Part shown: piece after piece, positions 1-10,635 of the stretch
Layout of the letters: the number at the start of each line of letters is the position of its first letter
Position numbering within the stretch: the first letter of the stretch is position 1
Assembly: GCA_034440635.1 (NCBI GenBank)
Contig: JAOTON010001679.1
Span: 806,001-870,000, forward strand
Reading direction: 5' to 3'
Length of the DNA stretch: 64,000 bases
DNA from: Lepas anatifera
Lineage: Eukaryota > Arthropoda > Thecostraca > Lepadidae
Notes under the pieces: generated by a model
What the model saw: only the letters and a program-made list of their open reading frames with translations
Told to the model about the DNA's origin: nothing
Databases searched by the model: none
Made by a program: the position numbers and the translations under genes

Positions 1-597
1 AGCCGTTGACCTGGTTCAGGTCAAATTTTAAATTAGACCTGGCATAGCAATCCTGGTTCAGGTCAAATTTTGAATTGGACCTGGCATAGCAATATCCTAT
101 CATTCGATTCGTATTGAGGAAAGATTTGCAATGGTGCATCAACTATGGCTGTATCTTGTTGATTTGGAACTTATTAGCGAAAAAGGAAACGCCCTTACTT
201 ATGCATGGGTGGCTATCGATATTCCCAAGCGCATTCCCAATGTTCAGTGAACTGCAGCTCCCTAAAGGCTTTGACCTGAGCCGAAAATAATTGAAACTTA
301 AATGAAAGAACAACTCAAGATCTTTCGAATGATATTCAGAAAATGTTTCTAGCTATCACAGTTTCTGAGATATATGAGGCATTCTTAGTACACCTCATAT
401 TAGCGATTTTGTCCTCTGGTGACCTTGACATTGACGTGACGAGAAAAATGACCGAAATATTTTCGATATCATGTTTGAAGAGCTTTTTCTATTGACGTTT
501 TGCGCTTTTTCTAGCTCTCTTAGTTTTTGAGATCGTGGGGTTTCTTTAGCCCCCTCCACCAGGGCGAAGGTAGCTCTACCCGCCACCGGGGCAAAGG
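1..597. mobile_element. Right part of a TTAA-flanked non-autonomous element (cut by window edge)
   Basis: The segment is rich in GACCT/AGGTC words and has two near-identical copies of a GGTTCAGGTCAAATTT block at its start. It ends in CCACCGGGGCAAAGG followed by TTAA at 598-601. The same kind of terminus (ACCGGGGCGAGG, then TTAA or a mutated form) closes related elements near 40.6 and 46.7 kb. The left end lies outside the window. No coding sequence is visible. Assignment to the TTAA superfamily is by internal comparison. Confidence 0.6.
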
Positions 598-753
598 TTA
601 AACGTTAATTTGCTGGCCTGCGGAGAATCCCATGCTGCGTAACCACAGCAGCTCGTGACTCAGCGTCGTCACCAGTCGAACGGCGTGGTCTCAAACGGCA
701 TATATTGAGTTCCATTTTGATCCCTCCATAAATACCAACGTTGTAACTTAGGT

Positions 754-1064
754 CAGTGGTGGATCCAGGGGGGAGGGCAAAAAGGCATTCCCCCAAACGG
801 AAAAGCTCGGGGCAAAACTATGTTTTTGCTCCCCCAAAGCGATTGGCCTCCTTTTTCCCGACTTCTTTTAAGTTTGAAAGCAAGATTTTGGTGCTTCAAC
901 TCTCAACTTCAAACAGAACCAGTTCAATTTCAGAACAGATCAGTGGAAATATGGGGCCTTCGATATAAAAATGTACCATGAGCCCATATTTTTCACCCGG
1001 TGACGTTTTGTTTTTTTTGGCTTTGGTTTGCCCCTCCCAAACTGACCGGCTGGATCCGCCGCTG
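754..1064. mobile_element. hAT-like MITE, family A, copy 1
   Basis: A 311-bp element with terminal inverted repeats CAGTGGTGGATCCAGG at the left and GGCTGGATCCGCCGCTG at the right. It is flanked by an 8-bp near-duplication, ACTTAGGT (746-753) and AGTTAGGT (1065-1072). An 8-bp target duplication with CAGNGG-type ends is the hAT signature. No transposase is encoded. A second copy lies at 40192-40572. Confidence 0.85.
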
Positions 1065-1228
1065 AGTTAGGTAAACATTAATTTTTGGTCTGCGGAGAAA
1101 TCCATGCTCCGTAACGACAGCAGCTAGCGACTCGCTGTTTTCACCAATAGAATCGGCGTGGTCTGAAACGGTGTATTATTGAGTTTTTATTTCTATTCTA
1201 TAATTACTGAGATTTTATTGGTGAAACC

Positions 1229-1487
1229 CATTGGCGGATCTGGAGCTGCCGATCGGCGGGGGACACCTTCCTGGGGGTGCCATCCAGACCAGGGGGACGC
1301 CACTTTTGACCGGCTAAACCTATCAGGTGGGTGCCGATTCTTGCATTCTGGTAGGCTGGGGGTGGGAAGCAGCATTTCTGGGGGGGGTCTTCGACCTTAA
1401 AAGGAGGCACCGTGACCATTTCAGGGGACGGCGAGGGTCGATGGGGGAGGGCACGTGCCCACTCTGCTCCCCTTGGATCCGCCTATG
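1229..1487. mobile_element. hAT-like MITE, family B, copy 1
   Basis: A 259-bp element with ends CATTGGCGGATCTGG and TTGGATCCGCCTATG. It is flanked by GTGAAACC (1221-1228) and GTGAAAAC (1488-1495), a 7-of-8 match. It has exactly the length of the copy at 6233-6491 and shares the internal GACCGGC..AAACCTATCAGGTGGG block. It is non-autonomous. Confidence 0.85.
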
Positions 1488-1855
1488 GTGAAAACAGCGA
1501 GTCGCAAGCTGCTGTGGTTTCGGAGCATGGGTTTCTCCGCAGGCCAAATATTAAGGTTTAACGTTGGCATTTATTGAGGGATCAAAATGAAACTCAAGAA
1601 TACCCCGTTTGAGACCACACCAATTCGATTGGTGAAAACAGCGAGTCGCTAGCTGCTGTGGTTACGGAGTGTGAGTTTCTCCGCAGGTTAAATGACAACC
1701 TGTTATGTTATAATGTTATTGTTAATGCGGAGATTGATTTGAAACTCAATAATACCACAAATCAGATATTTTGATAATTTTTAGTGAAAAATGCAAGTCT
1801 CTAGATGCTATGGTTACGGAGCATGGGTGTCTCCGCACGTTTTATCCGTAGTTTA

Positions 1856-2440
1856 AGTCCATCCACTTCTACAACTGTTATGGAACTGGCTGCTGGTCTG
1901 TAAATTATCACTATCTTGCATTTGTGTCAATATGTCATCATAGGAATTGTTGCAAGGATATTGCTGCTCTCACAATCATTTCAATTTGGAAACCTCAGTC
2001 AAGGAAACTATGGTTAAGCGTACCCAAAATTAGAAGCTTTTAAAATTAGGTACGCGTCTTCTATTTTATGGCACGCTGTTTCTAAAATTGGGTACACATC
2101 TTCTATTTTTTGGTACGGAAAACAACATCTGCTCGACAAAATCATTCGGCGCATTTTTGTAACAAATGGCGCATTTTCTGCCTGGCACAGTTCGATTCCT
2201 GATATTTTTTGGGTGGGGGGGGTTCACAGTCTTGTGCAGAAAACTAAACTCCGGCATATTTTTGGCGAATTTTTGAAAGCCAAAAAATTGTCGTAAGATG
2301 GGAAAGCATTCACAAATTTTATCAGAATTCTCTTTTCACATCAAATCCCTCAAACTTTTTGACCTCAAACTTTTTGAAGAACCTAAATGAATCAAACGGG
2401 ATATTATTTTAGAAAAAAGATTGTCCTCCAACATTCTGTT
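1856..2440. other. No gene seen; short AT-rich stretch with small local repeats
   Basis: The only structure I see is a short repeat between about 2015 and 2115, where AAATTRGGTACRC..TCTTCTATTTT occurs two to three times. There is no coding sequence or recognisable element end. This may be older host intergenic DNA. Confidence 0.4.
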
Positions 2441-4100
2441 TCATTCATTCAGTCGAGTCTGCGGAGCGCCACGGGTCGCACGTGTGTTCGGCTCTCCTTG
2501 CCCCACCACCCGCACCTACTTTCTGAGTGATAGCTGAGCGTTTAGACTACACGAGAAGTGACCTGAGTGCGTTAGAGCGACTGACTGAGTGCCAGTAGAG
2601 TGACTTTGAGCCTATAAGTGTAATGAGTGTTGGGATCTGAGTGGAGAGGTGAGAGAATGCCAGCCCGTATGGCTTATGGAAGATTTGGCTTTGCTGAGTA
2701 ACATTGATTATCTGTCAGTGATTTAGCTTTATTATGGTGATGAACAATTTTCGGAACATGAGGCCCATTGAAATACTAGTAGTTTCCCTCTTGATGCTTC
2801 ACGCTACCAGCTCTCTGCTTCAAGTTTCTCACCCAGCCGCCGCCTGGAATCAGCATAGGGTGCGTCCCTTGGCCGCAGCCGGTGACCTTGACCGCAGCCA
2901 GTCCGACCCAGCAAGGTGGCGCGCATCCCCGAGATCAGCTGATCGTGTGAATGCTCCGGCCGGAGCTGGACAGGGCGGCAGAGGCGCACACAGGCGTAGA
3001 GGGAGGCGCGGCGGCGTCAACTGGAGCAGACACGGGGATACTGGGGCTGAGTGAGTGTCTCATCCTTGGCCACCTCAACGCACAGTCTCTAAAGCCCAAA
3101 TTACCGGATCTACGTGTAGACATCGACGCAACTTACGGATTCGACGTTTTGGCACTCTGTGAGACATGGCTGCAAGCAGGCATTCCCGACCGACTACTAC
3201 CTGTGAGTGGATACAAACTTTTTCGAGCCGACAGACCTGATACACTGAACCTGCCGAAAGGCAAAGGAGGAGTTGCGGTGCTTGTGCGGAACAATCTCAG
3301 GTGCAAACTTCTGTCAAAGCCGGAAACTGCTATTGTTGATTCAAATTTGGAAATTATATGGGTCTCAGTGCAGTTAGATAAACGCACGAAAGTATTGATT
3401 GCTTCGGTGTATAGAGTGCCAAATTCTACCAGTCGTCAGCTTAGAGCTGGTTTTGATGACCTGGAAGCACAGATTCAGGTTATGCTGGCTGACCACCCTC
3501 GCTCTACTCTTGCAATTGCTGGTGACTTCAACCGCTGTATATTGAAAACTCCAACTGATAGTAGTCATCACATCTCGAGATTTCTATCTTTGTATGGTTT
3601 TCATGTTACCAACTGTACACATGTTACGTATCGTCCCGCGTCGAGTTTGTTAGATATTGTCGCAACTAACCGACCCGACCTTGTAAAGCGGGCGGGTGTT
3701 ACTCGATGCCATTACGGCACCCCCAAGACTTCACACGCATCATTTTGTCTCATGTAACCCGCACACCACCGCAACAAACCCGCTCTTACAGGCGTGCCAT
3801 CCATAGGATTGATTTCGACTCTTTCAATCAACAGCTATACAACGCCGATTGGTCGTGCGTCCGCGACTCGCGGTCCACCTCTGATAAGTGGCATGCTTTT
3901 CGGCATGTTTTTATCCATCACCTTAACAACGTTGTACCACTTCGGCATGTTAATCCCCACCAGCGGAGAGTTTCATCTGTTTCTGTTGAAACACAGGACT
4001 TGCTACCGTGGCGCCGTACCGCACTGAATGCTGGAGATAGCGGGGAATATGCACGTGTCAACCCACTGTGCCCATTGTTAGTAGAGACACTAGGTTGCGC
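2441..4100 (+). mobile_element. 5' portion of a CR1/Jockey-type non-LTR retrotransposon
   Basis: A GC-richer leader at about 2450-2950 precedes an apurinic-type endonuclease reading frame. Homology stops near 4090, where base composition turns AT-rich, so the reverse transcriptase and 3' end are missing. LINE copies usually lose the 5' end, so loss of the 3' half here suggests later deletion or rearrangement. The exact 5' boundary is uncertain. Confidence 0.7.
2951..4100 (+). pseudogene. LINE ORF2 endonuclease domain, frameshifted and truncated
   Basis: The frame encodes an exonuclease-endonuclease-phosphatase fold, which in LINEs nicks target DNA to prime reverse transcription. Visible motifs in order are HLNAQSL, LCETWL (catalytic Glu), GGVAVLVR, VYRVPN, IAGDFN and LLDIVATN. 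The first frame runs to 3757. The segment after CHYGTP continues in another frame from about 3706 (HPQDFTRIILSH), so a frameshift lies near 3715-3725. The downstream frame goes on to about 4100 and then loses similarity. No reverse transcriptase motif follows. CR1, L2 or Jockey clades are all possible; the copy is not functional. Confidence 0.75.
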
Positions 4101-4480
4101 CACTTCAAAACGGAATGTTAAATTCCATTTGAATATCCTCCTCTATGCAATTTTTCGACCTAAAATAGACTTTTGAAAAGTCATATTATTAATTTCATTG
4201 GAGACTGCCACCTTAATATAGAGTTTTGGGGAAATTAAATGGATAATGAGGCCTAAAATTATCAAAATCCAGCAAAGAATGATATCCTCACCCACCTTAA
4301 AATTCTTTTTTCTAAATTTGAACTTAAATAATAGCGTATATGAATTAAACTGTTTTGCTAATATAGCTATTTTTACATAGTTAATCACAAACTTTTTAAG
4401 GCCATTATTTTCCTCTTTGTTTACCTTCTGAGCGCGGGAAGCTTCCTGTTAATTCGCCGTGTCTCAGCGTTGCAAATGCC
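4101..4480. other. AT-rich stretch with no gene
   Basis: Low-complexity AT-rich DNA after the truncated LINE. No element ends, tandem repeats or exon signals were recognised. Confidence 0.4.
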
Positions 4481-4641
4481 GTACGATGCGATGCCGGTTG
4501 TTCTATTATATATTATTGTGTTGTTGCGCGATTTTGCAGTAGTGGTAGGAGTAAACGGTAAAACCACTTGAAATATCTGCGGCTGCCGCGCGTGTGAGCA
4601 GCCGTTACAGAATCACAGACTCCAGGAGTGCAGGATCAAAG
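4481..4641 (+). other. Possible non-coding first exon ending at a strong splice donor
   Basis: A relatively GC-rich island ends in GGATCAAAG|GTAAGATA, a near-consensus 5' splice site with GT at 4642-4643. No acceptor was found on its left, as would fit a first exon, but no promoter can be demonstrated. It is linked only by strand and spacing to the candidate exons at 5640 and 6570. All of this is inference. Confidence 0.25.
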
Positions 4642-5235
4642 GTAAGATAAGGCTCTTACACATAATTTTCGCTCATGTATCAACTTCCACTTTCCTACCC
4701 AAGTCCCTACCTACATTTTTTCTGTGGCTGAACTTTTAGAGACTTAAAACTTGGTGCTTTGCTTAAAAATACTTTTTCCAACCAATTAGTATTATTTGTC
4801 CCCTTTACCTTCAGCACCAGAACTGCAAACACAGGCGATCACTTATTACAATTCCGTAATAACAACACACTAAAAATCAGACGAGTAAAGTTATGCCTCT
4901 TTTATGCGCTTATTTTATGTGCTGGGGATCTATTCAAAGTTATGATGCTTGTTGGAAGTTAAAATTCAATTTAAGCCCAACAAGCTCAGATTACATGTTT
5001 AACTATTTACACGTCTGCAGAAGTCAGCATGAAACTAGACAAGGTGATTTGGGCAGCTCAAATTCTGCCCAAAATTGAGAGGAAATTATGTGACTGGGGC
5101 AGCATTGCCTTCAAGGGGGTACCTACATTGCTATAATGTGGTTTTCCTGTCTTATTTCTTTGTTTGAATTCAAATTCCAAGGAGCATTGTTAAATGAATT
5201 ATTATTGATGCCACTATTGATTGATTATTGGGTTT

Positions 5236-5285
5236 TAGGGGCGCGCCAACCTGCGAGGTCATATAGCGCCCATTGATGCCATTAT
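5236..5285 (-). repeat. SINE 3'-tail fragment (GGCGCTATATGACC..GGTTGGCGCGCC)
   Basis: Read on the minus strand this contains GGCGCTATATGACCTCGC, then AGGTTGGCGCGCCCCTAAA and ACCCAATAATC. The same tail lies on the plus strand at about 37890-37921 and continues beyond the TTAA element inserted there. A related tail ends the tRNA-like SINE at 11018-11178. It appears to be a 5'-truncated copy. Confidence 0.5.
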
Positions 5286-5639
5286 AAAAACACTTACATT
5301 TCCATAATATATATCACACAGAAACAGGATTCGGTTGTACTTTTTATCTGTCTTACTTTTCTTAACGTTCTTTTTCTGTCAATAATAATGTTACTCTGTG
5401 ATGTTTTCGATTTTCGGCACTGTTTCAGCCTTAAGCGTTGTCACCCTAAAAAGTGAGGGGACCAGTCAAACTTCAACCTGATGGGACCAAAACCTGTACA
5501 AATTTGGGCTCCTTGTTGCCATCACAGGGGATGGGTATAGAAAGTTTAAAGTTTAACTGAGTCAGAAGTGAATAAAACAGTGCAATTTGTCACAAAACTA
5601 TTCGAAGCAGTCTTTAAAATTCTTTAATTTCTTTCCCAG

Positions 5640-5959
5640 AGCTCAGCTTCACTCTCCAGCAGCCACCTCATCAACACCAGAGGTGGGATGATGTGGTACG
5701 ACCCTGCTGGATGCCTAGTCCCACTTCCCAGTACTCGCCACACCAATGCCAGAGGCGGATCAGTGCTGTATGCCCATGCTGGATGCCAAGTCCCACCTCC
5801 CAGCAGCAACCTCACCAACACCAGAGGCGGATCAGCACTATACACCCATACTGGCCGCCAAGTCCCACCTCCCAGCAACCACCTCACCAACACCAGAGGC
5901 GGATCATCAGAAGTGCCTAGAATAGCTCATCACAGGGACAGGGGAAATTTGGATTGCAG
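5640..5959 (+). other. Candidate internal exon made of 72-bp tandem repeats
   Basis: The left edge is TTTAATTTCTTTCCCAG, a good polypyrimidine tract plus acceptor. The right edge is GGATTGCAG|GTAAGATC, a strong donor. The 320-bp interval is open in a frame starting SSASLSSSHLINT. It is dominated by a 72-bp (24-codon) repeat with AGAGGCGGATCA at 72-bp spacing (5681, 5753, 5825, 5897). A period divisible by three keeps the frame. The predicted product is rich in Pro, Ser, Thr and Gly with no known domain. An alternative is a 5' UTR exon, or a minisatellite with chance splice sites. Confidence 0.35.
5680..5910. repeat. 72-bp minisatellite, about 3.2 copies
   Basis: The CACCAACACCAGAGGCGGAT block recurs every 72 bp with moderate divergence. 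The unit also contains CCAAGTCCCACCTCCCAGCA. It lies within the candidate exon. Confidence 0.85.
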
Positions 5960-6232
5960 GTAAGATCAGTCCTCTGTACCCAATAACTTTCCTTGTGATG
6001 TATGATTTAAGATATGATGACCTTCACATTGTGTATAAGTCATGGTGCGGTCTGTGGGATCCAAACCCTCATGATTAGAGACCTTGGGGTTAAGCTATTC
6101 TATGCTAGTCCAATCATTCTACAAATCAGTGTGTCATGAATGATTAGCCACAGGTTATGAAATGGCAGTCACATGCTAAAATGTTGCCCCGTGGCTGAAG
6201 TGCCCCCTCTAAACAAAAATATTGTGGCTGCC

Positions 6233-6491
6233 CATAGGCGGATCCAGGATTTTCGATACGGGGGCACTCCGGGGGGCGGGCGCCATCCAGACCAGGGGGC
6301 GCCAGTTTTGACCGGCAAAACCTATCAGGTGGGCTCGAAATCCTGTCCGTGGGCGCCGATTTTAGCATCCTGGGGAGAAGCGAAATTTCAGGGGGCTCCC
6401 TCGACCTTTCAGGAGGGCGCTGTGACTATTTCAGGGGGCGCCAAAGGGTCGATGGGGGCACCTGCCCCCTTGCCCCCTGGATCCGCCTATG
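6233..6491. mobile_element. hAT-like MITE, family B, copy 2
   Basis: A 259-bp element with inverted ends CATAGGCGGATCCAGG and CCTGGATCCGCCTATG, flanked by a perfect 8-bp duplication TGGCTGCC (6225-6232 and 6492-6499). The perfect duplication makes the boundaries secure. It contains no transposase. It has the same length as copy 1 at 1229-1487. Confidence 0.92.
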
Positions 6492-6569
6492 TGGCTGCCT
6501 ATTTTTTATTTATCTTATTCTGTTGCGTGCAAACGTGCATCATCCCATGCTTTTGTATTGTGTTCCCAG

Positions 6570-6699
6570 GTTTTACGGCTCTCAAAAGGTGACGACACAA
6601 TGGCAGCAAGCCGTGTGCAAAACATGTCTCGAGCAGATGTCATCGAAGCCAACTTTTCTCGTGGATACCTGATGGGCGTGAAGCAAATTGGTGGAAATA
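6570..6699 (+). CDS. Candidate first coding exon of an unidentified gene
   Basis: TTGTATTGTGTTCCCAG forms an acceptor ending at 6569, and GGAAATA|GTAAGAAA forms a donor after 6699. An ATG at 6600 in a favourable context (ACAATGG) opens 33 codons beginning MAASRVQNMSR and ending KQIGGN before the donor. I do not recognise the protein. Together with the possible exons at 4481-4641 and 5640-5959 this could be a plus-strand gene with untranslated upstream exons. The downstream coding exons were not found, and the next 4 kb is transposon DNA. Chance splice signals remain possible. Confidence 0.35.
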
Positions 6700-6701
6700 G
6701 T

Positions 6702-7025
6702 AAGAAATATTTTCATAATGATTCAAAGTGGTTTCTTAATTTTGATCCTCACACCCCAAGACAAGACAGCTATGATATTTTGCTATTTGTGCTGTACATT
6801 GCAGTTGAGAGTTGAATGATGGCTTTGGACGGTGGAAAACATTAAGCCATACAGAAGCGTGAAGTGAACTTGATTAAATACCCTATTGGTATTGCATCCA
6901 GATTTTGTGCCGAGTGTTCAAGCTTTTCTAAAAGCTAAGAGAGCACGAGTTTTGTCGGGTGCTCGCACTAGGAGACTTCTGTGAGGATTCCCGATGTGAA
7001 ATTCTCACGTTGTTCTAGATCAATA
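6702..7025. other. Putative intron or intergenic DNA, nothing recognised
   Basis: No repeat ends or coding signals are seen between the candidate exon and the TTAA element that starts near 7030. Confidence 0.4.
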
Positions 7026-7215
7026 TTAGCACGCGCATTGACGGGGGTGTGAGCCATCTTTGCTTTGACGGGGGTCTGAGCCACCTTCGCTTTGACGGTG
7101 GGCGGGTACCCCCCAAGATCTCGAGAATCACGCAAGATAGCAAAAACGATAAACGGCGTTGGGTATCCCATCCAATTCTCTGTGGAAAATATTAGAGCAA
7201 AACAATCTATCCTAT

Positions 7216-7883
7216 TGTAGACCTGTGTCTACTGTTGCTGGACGAAGTGCGCTAGCACTATTGTTATCAGTGACACCACTGTGCCGTATCCTGTGACGTC
7301 ATCGTGAGCCTCTGCCGGCTAGACAGCAGATGTCGCTCAAGTCTTCCGGTTGGAAACTGACTTTTTGAAAGATAGGTTTATTTGATTTCTAGGTTTATAT
7401 GGTGAACTTCTCTTGTCAAATGTTAATGCAACTAATTAGTCTCCGCACTTATTTTCTCCGTGGGCATTTATTACTACCCACATAACTTGCACTTCCGGCT
7501 CTGCCCCGACTGCCGCCTGGCGGCCAGGTCAAGCGTTGACCCCGGGTGATTTCCGCTACAGCATCGAGCGAGAGCGCACGTGTGTGTGCGGGTGACACCT
7601 TCCTGTGAACGGAAGAATTATGAAGAATTGAAGTCCGAGATGTTATAAAATAAAACCAGAGACGGCATCACTACTTTTGGACAGCCGAGACAGCGGAAGC
7701 AGATTGAGCATGCGGATCATACCGACGGGGCCATGAGGTGACCCCGTCTACATTTTGGTGACAGCCGTCTACATTTTGGCGACAGCCTCTACTTGTGCGC
7801 CGTCTACATTTTGGTGACAGCCGTCTACATTTTGGTGACAGCCGTCTACACTTTGGCGACAGCTGTCTACATTTTGGTCTACA
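7216..7883. mobile_element. Solo-LTR-like insertion inside the TTAA element
   Basis: The 668-bp segment begins TGTAGACC and ends GGTCTACA, a perfect 8-bp inverted pair of TG..CA type. CTAT flanks both sides (7212-7215 and 7884-7887), a 4-bp target duplication. A TATAA-containing stretch (GTTATAAAATAAAA) lies at about 7640-7655. These are LTR retrotransposon features, and the lack of internal coding DNA suggests a solo LTR. The 3' end is unusual because it carries tandem copies of a junction-like sequence. The clade cannot be assigned. Confidence 0.75.
7745..7883. repeat. 21-bp minisatellite GTCTACATTTTGGTGACAGCC in the LTR 3' end
   Basis: About six copies of GTCTACATTTTGGYGACAGC lie here, with one degenerate unit (CTCTACTTGTGCGCC). 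Each unit resembles an LTR end (GTCTACA) followed by a primer-binding-site-like TTTTGGTGACA. Confidence 0.8.
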
Positions 7884-8085
7884 CTATTATAATCCTCGCG
7901 GCAAGCCGAATCGAATGATACATAATATGACCTTGCTAGGTCATATTAGGTTAAATCAAGGATTTGACCTGCTCTGAGGTCAGGTCAAAGTCAATTTAAA
8001 TCAAAATGCGTATCATTAGAACCGCAAAGGCAAGTTTAATGCTCTAAAATAAATACTCTATCACCATCCATTACTAAGTTATTAG

Positions 8086-10435
8086 CAGAGGTGCAGAAAC
8101 TTGCCAACTCGGCTACTGGAGTTTGTGACACATTTACGAAAATCGAGGTGCATGAGTGTGACAAAATAGCGATCCTGAATATATGGTTCAAAATCAAACT
8201 ACATGTTTTCGAAATACAGAATGAATCTTGTAGCGGATATTTTAATTTAGCAGCTCTGTTCTTCAATTGCACAGCGTACCATTAATGATACAATATTGGT
8301 ACTGTGTTCAGTTTCTACTAAAACGAGGGACCCCCGCTGCAGAAAACCCGGAAACCGCTGTCACAGTTGCCAGATTTTAACATGTAGCCCAATGGTGCCG
8401 ATTGTTAGTAGTTGCCAGAAAGTTGTCGCCTAGATACCCGAAATGTGACAGCCAATTTTTTTCGAGAAATACACGATTGTGGACATATTTAAGGCATTAA
8501 CGACGACGCAGATACTTTATCAAGGTACTTCTCTGTCCATTTTTTCAGGTTATATCATATTTACAGCTTGAGTCTCTTCGATTTAGCGGCCCCTATTTCT
8601 TCGAATTTAGTATTAAGTACGCCTTAAAGCTACTAAGAAAAGTACTAAGTGAGTGAAAAAATAAACATAGCTGGCAGCAATTCTACTTAAACTGCGCAAC
8701 AGCGACAAAACAAGTTCGAAATGTTTATGTGATGTAGAGCCTGCCAAAAGCCTAATTTATAAACAGGTGGGAAGCCACTTATTTTGAGGGCATATTTATT
8801 AGGTATATCCTGAGATAAGTGCAGGTTAATTAGCATGGAATAAAGATTGCTGCCCATGGCTAATCTAAGATGAATGTAGGCTACTGTAAGACTGATGCAC
8901 TTTCACATATCAAACTTGGCTTTTCATTCCTTAGCTTGCTTGTGCCTTAGCTTATTTGTGCCCTAGATTGGTTAGATAGATTTGGAGCTGGAGGAAGTTG
9001 GGAGAGTTGGCGCCAGCAACAGGCTGGCAACAACAGTGATTCAGGTGAGATTTCATGATCAAATTATCATATCAATATTGTACAGATAGCAAATGTGTGC
9101 CAATGCAGTCCTCCACAAAGTGTTAACACCCACACTGGAGAGGGCCTGGCACTAATGTGCACTGGAGGGGGGCTTAGTAGACCCCCTTCTCATCCCAGAA
9201 AATCACAGTAAATCTCAGAAAGAAAGAGACTTCGAAAAACTCTGGTTGGGGGTGTGTTGCTTACTACCACTTAAGCAACACACAGGACCTGAACTGCAAG
9301 GAGTTAAAGCAGGATTTTGACTACACTGGATCTTTCTTTGGTATGTGAATTCCAATACCTCTGTACCTATTAGGCCAATAGACATAATTTTACACCTATG
9401 CAGTCTAGTTGCCTCAGAATTTTTACTGGAAGGAGGAATGACCACACAGGTGATAATTGTGGGTGGGAGGTAAATTTTAAGCATTTGATATGTTTATAAG
9501 AATGCTACCTAAGGTCAAATTTACCAACACATTTTAGGTAGATCCAAATCCTATGTTAACATTGACATTCTTGTCCCTTTTGTTGATATGTGAGATAGAA
9601 GTTTAGTGGGGGGGGGGTGGGAAGCTGTGATTAGCCATTGTGCAAAGTATGTCATTTTCGATGAGATCTCGTCGGTGCGAGTGCCCTTGGAGACAGAAGC
9701 GAGTGGTGCGAATTTTATCAACCTGGTGCGAGTTTGCGAGACTGTTGCGAGGAAGATGGCACTAAAAACAGAACATATAATGGCTGAATGGTTATAAAGA
9801 CACAGGAGGGCGCCTTATAAAAAGTCCTTAACTAATAAGAGGTAGCATTGCATCGTGTGGGTAGGAATGGGTGCGTTTTTCTCACCGGTATATGGCAGAT
9901 TGGTGCGAATTTTTGGTGGCTGGCGGTGCGAGAACTTTAGATGGCTGGTGCGACTCGTCTGGCCTGCTGCCATACTTTGCAGACTGGGTGATTAGGGTTC
10001 CCAATTGTGTGTACATGTACGCTCTCATTAATAGATAGGTATGTTCCCAATAATAACTATTTTCTTGATGATTGCTACATTTAATCATTTGGAAATGTAC
10101 CATAATTGAAAACACTCCTTCCAAAAATGGAAACTTCTTTAAAGAAAATGGAAATGCATGTCATTGAATGGTCGGTTGCCAAATAGTTGATCCCAAACTG
10201 AAACAATGACCCATGATTAAATTTTCCTTCCAAAACAAAACATGACCTAAAATGAAAACACAGTTTACTACTTTCATGTTAATGTTTGTCCTTGAACCTT
10301 TCTCTGCAAAACTAAAGACGGGGCACGATATTGAAATAGTTTTCAAGAATACAATTATGATGTCCAGCTCTGTGTGACAGAGGAGGCATATGTCGCATTG
10401 AGTTTGTGACAGCCAGCATACTTTATGCACCCCTG
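8086..10435. mobile_element. 2.35-kb hAT-type element without transposase
   Basis: The ends are CAGAGGTGCA and TGCACCCCTG, an inverted pair with one mismatch. A perfect 8-bp duplication GTTATTAG flanks it (8078-8085 and 10436-10443). Removing the interval and one GTTATTAG rejoins the host TTAA element correctly. No hAT dimerisation or catalytic motif is visible, so it is probably non-autonomous or eroded. Interior pieces at 9215-9445 and 10090-10430 recur inverted at 15280-16150. A TTAA family 3 end lies inside at 9123. Confidence 0.9.
9123..9200. mobile_element. TTAA family 3 left-end fragment
   Basis: TTAACACCCACACTGGAGAG is followed by a second CACTGGAGGGGGGCTTAGTAGACCCCC, matching the left end of the complete element at 57311. 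The similarity is lost after about 9195, so this is a terminus only. Confidence 0.65.
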
Positions 10436-10635
10436 GTTATTAGTTAAAACCATTTTCCCATGTAATTCTAATGGAGAGGTCATGGCTCGTGCCTGACCTT
10501 CGGTCATCGATATAAAAATTCCGTAGCATATTTTAGAGCACTCGGTGGGCCCGCTATCTGAATGAGTTTCAATCGGATAAGTTTATCCTGTTCTGACTTG
10601 TGCTGTTTTAAACCTTTTTTGAGGTGGTCGCTTGA

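Larger units (their letters stand above)
601..1855. repeat. Array of about 160-bp CTGCGGAGA repeats, two direct then inverted units
   Basis: Units carry TTAAT, GGCCTGCGGAGA, CATGCTCCGTAACCACAGCAGC, GCGACTCGCTG and a TATTGAGTTTC block. Two units lie in one orientation (601-745 and 1073-1220). Two clear units and one weaker unit lie in the other (about 1488-1600, 1630-1690 and 1780-1840). The two hAT-like miniatures sit inside units. No coding capacity. It may be a tandem or inverted non-autonomous element rather than a satellite. Confidence 0.65.
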
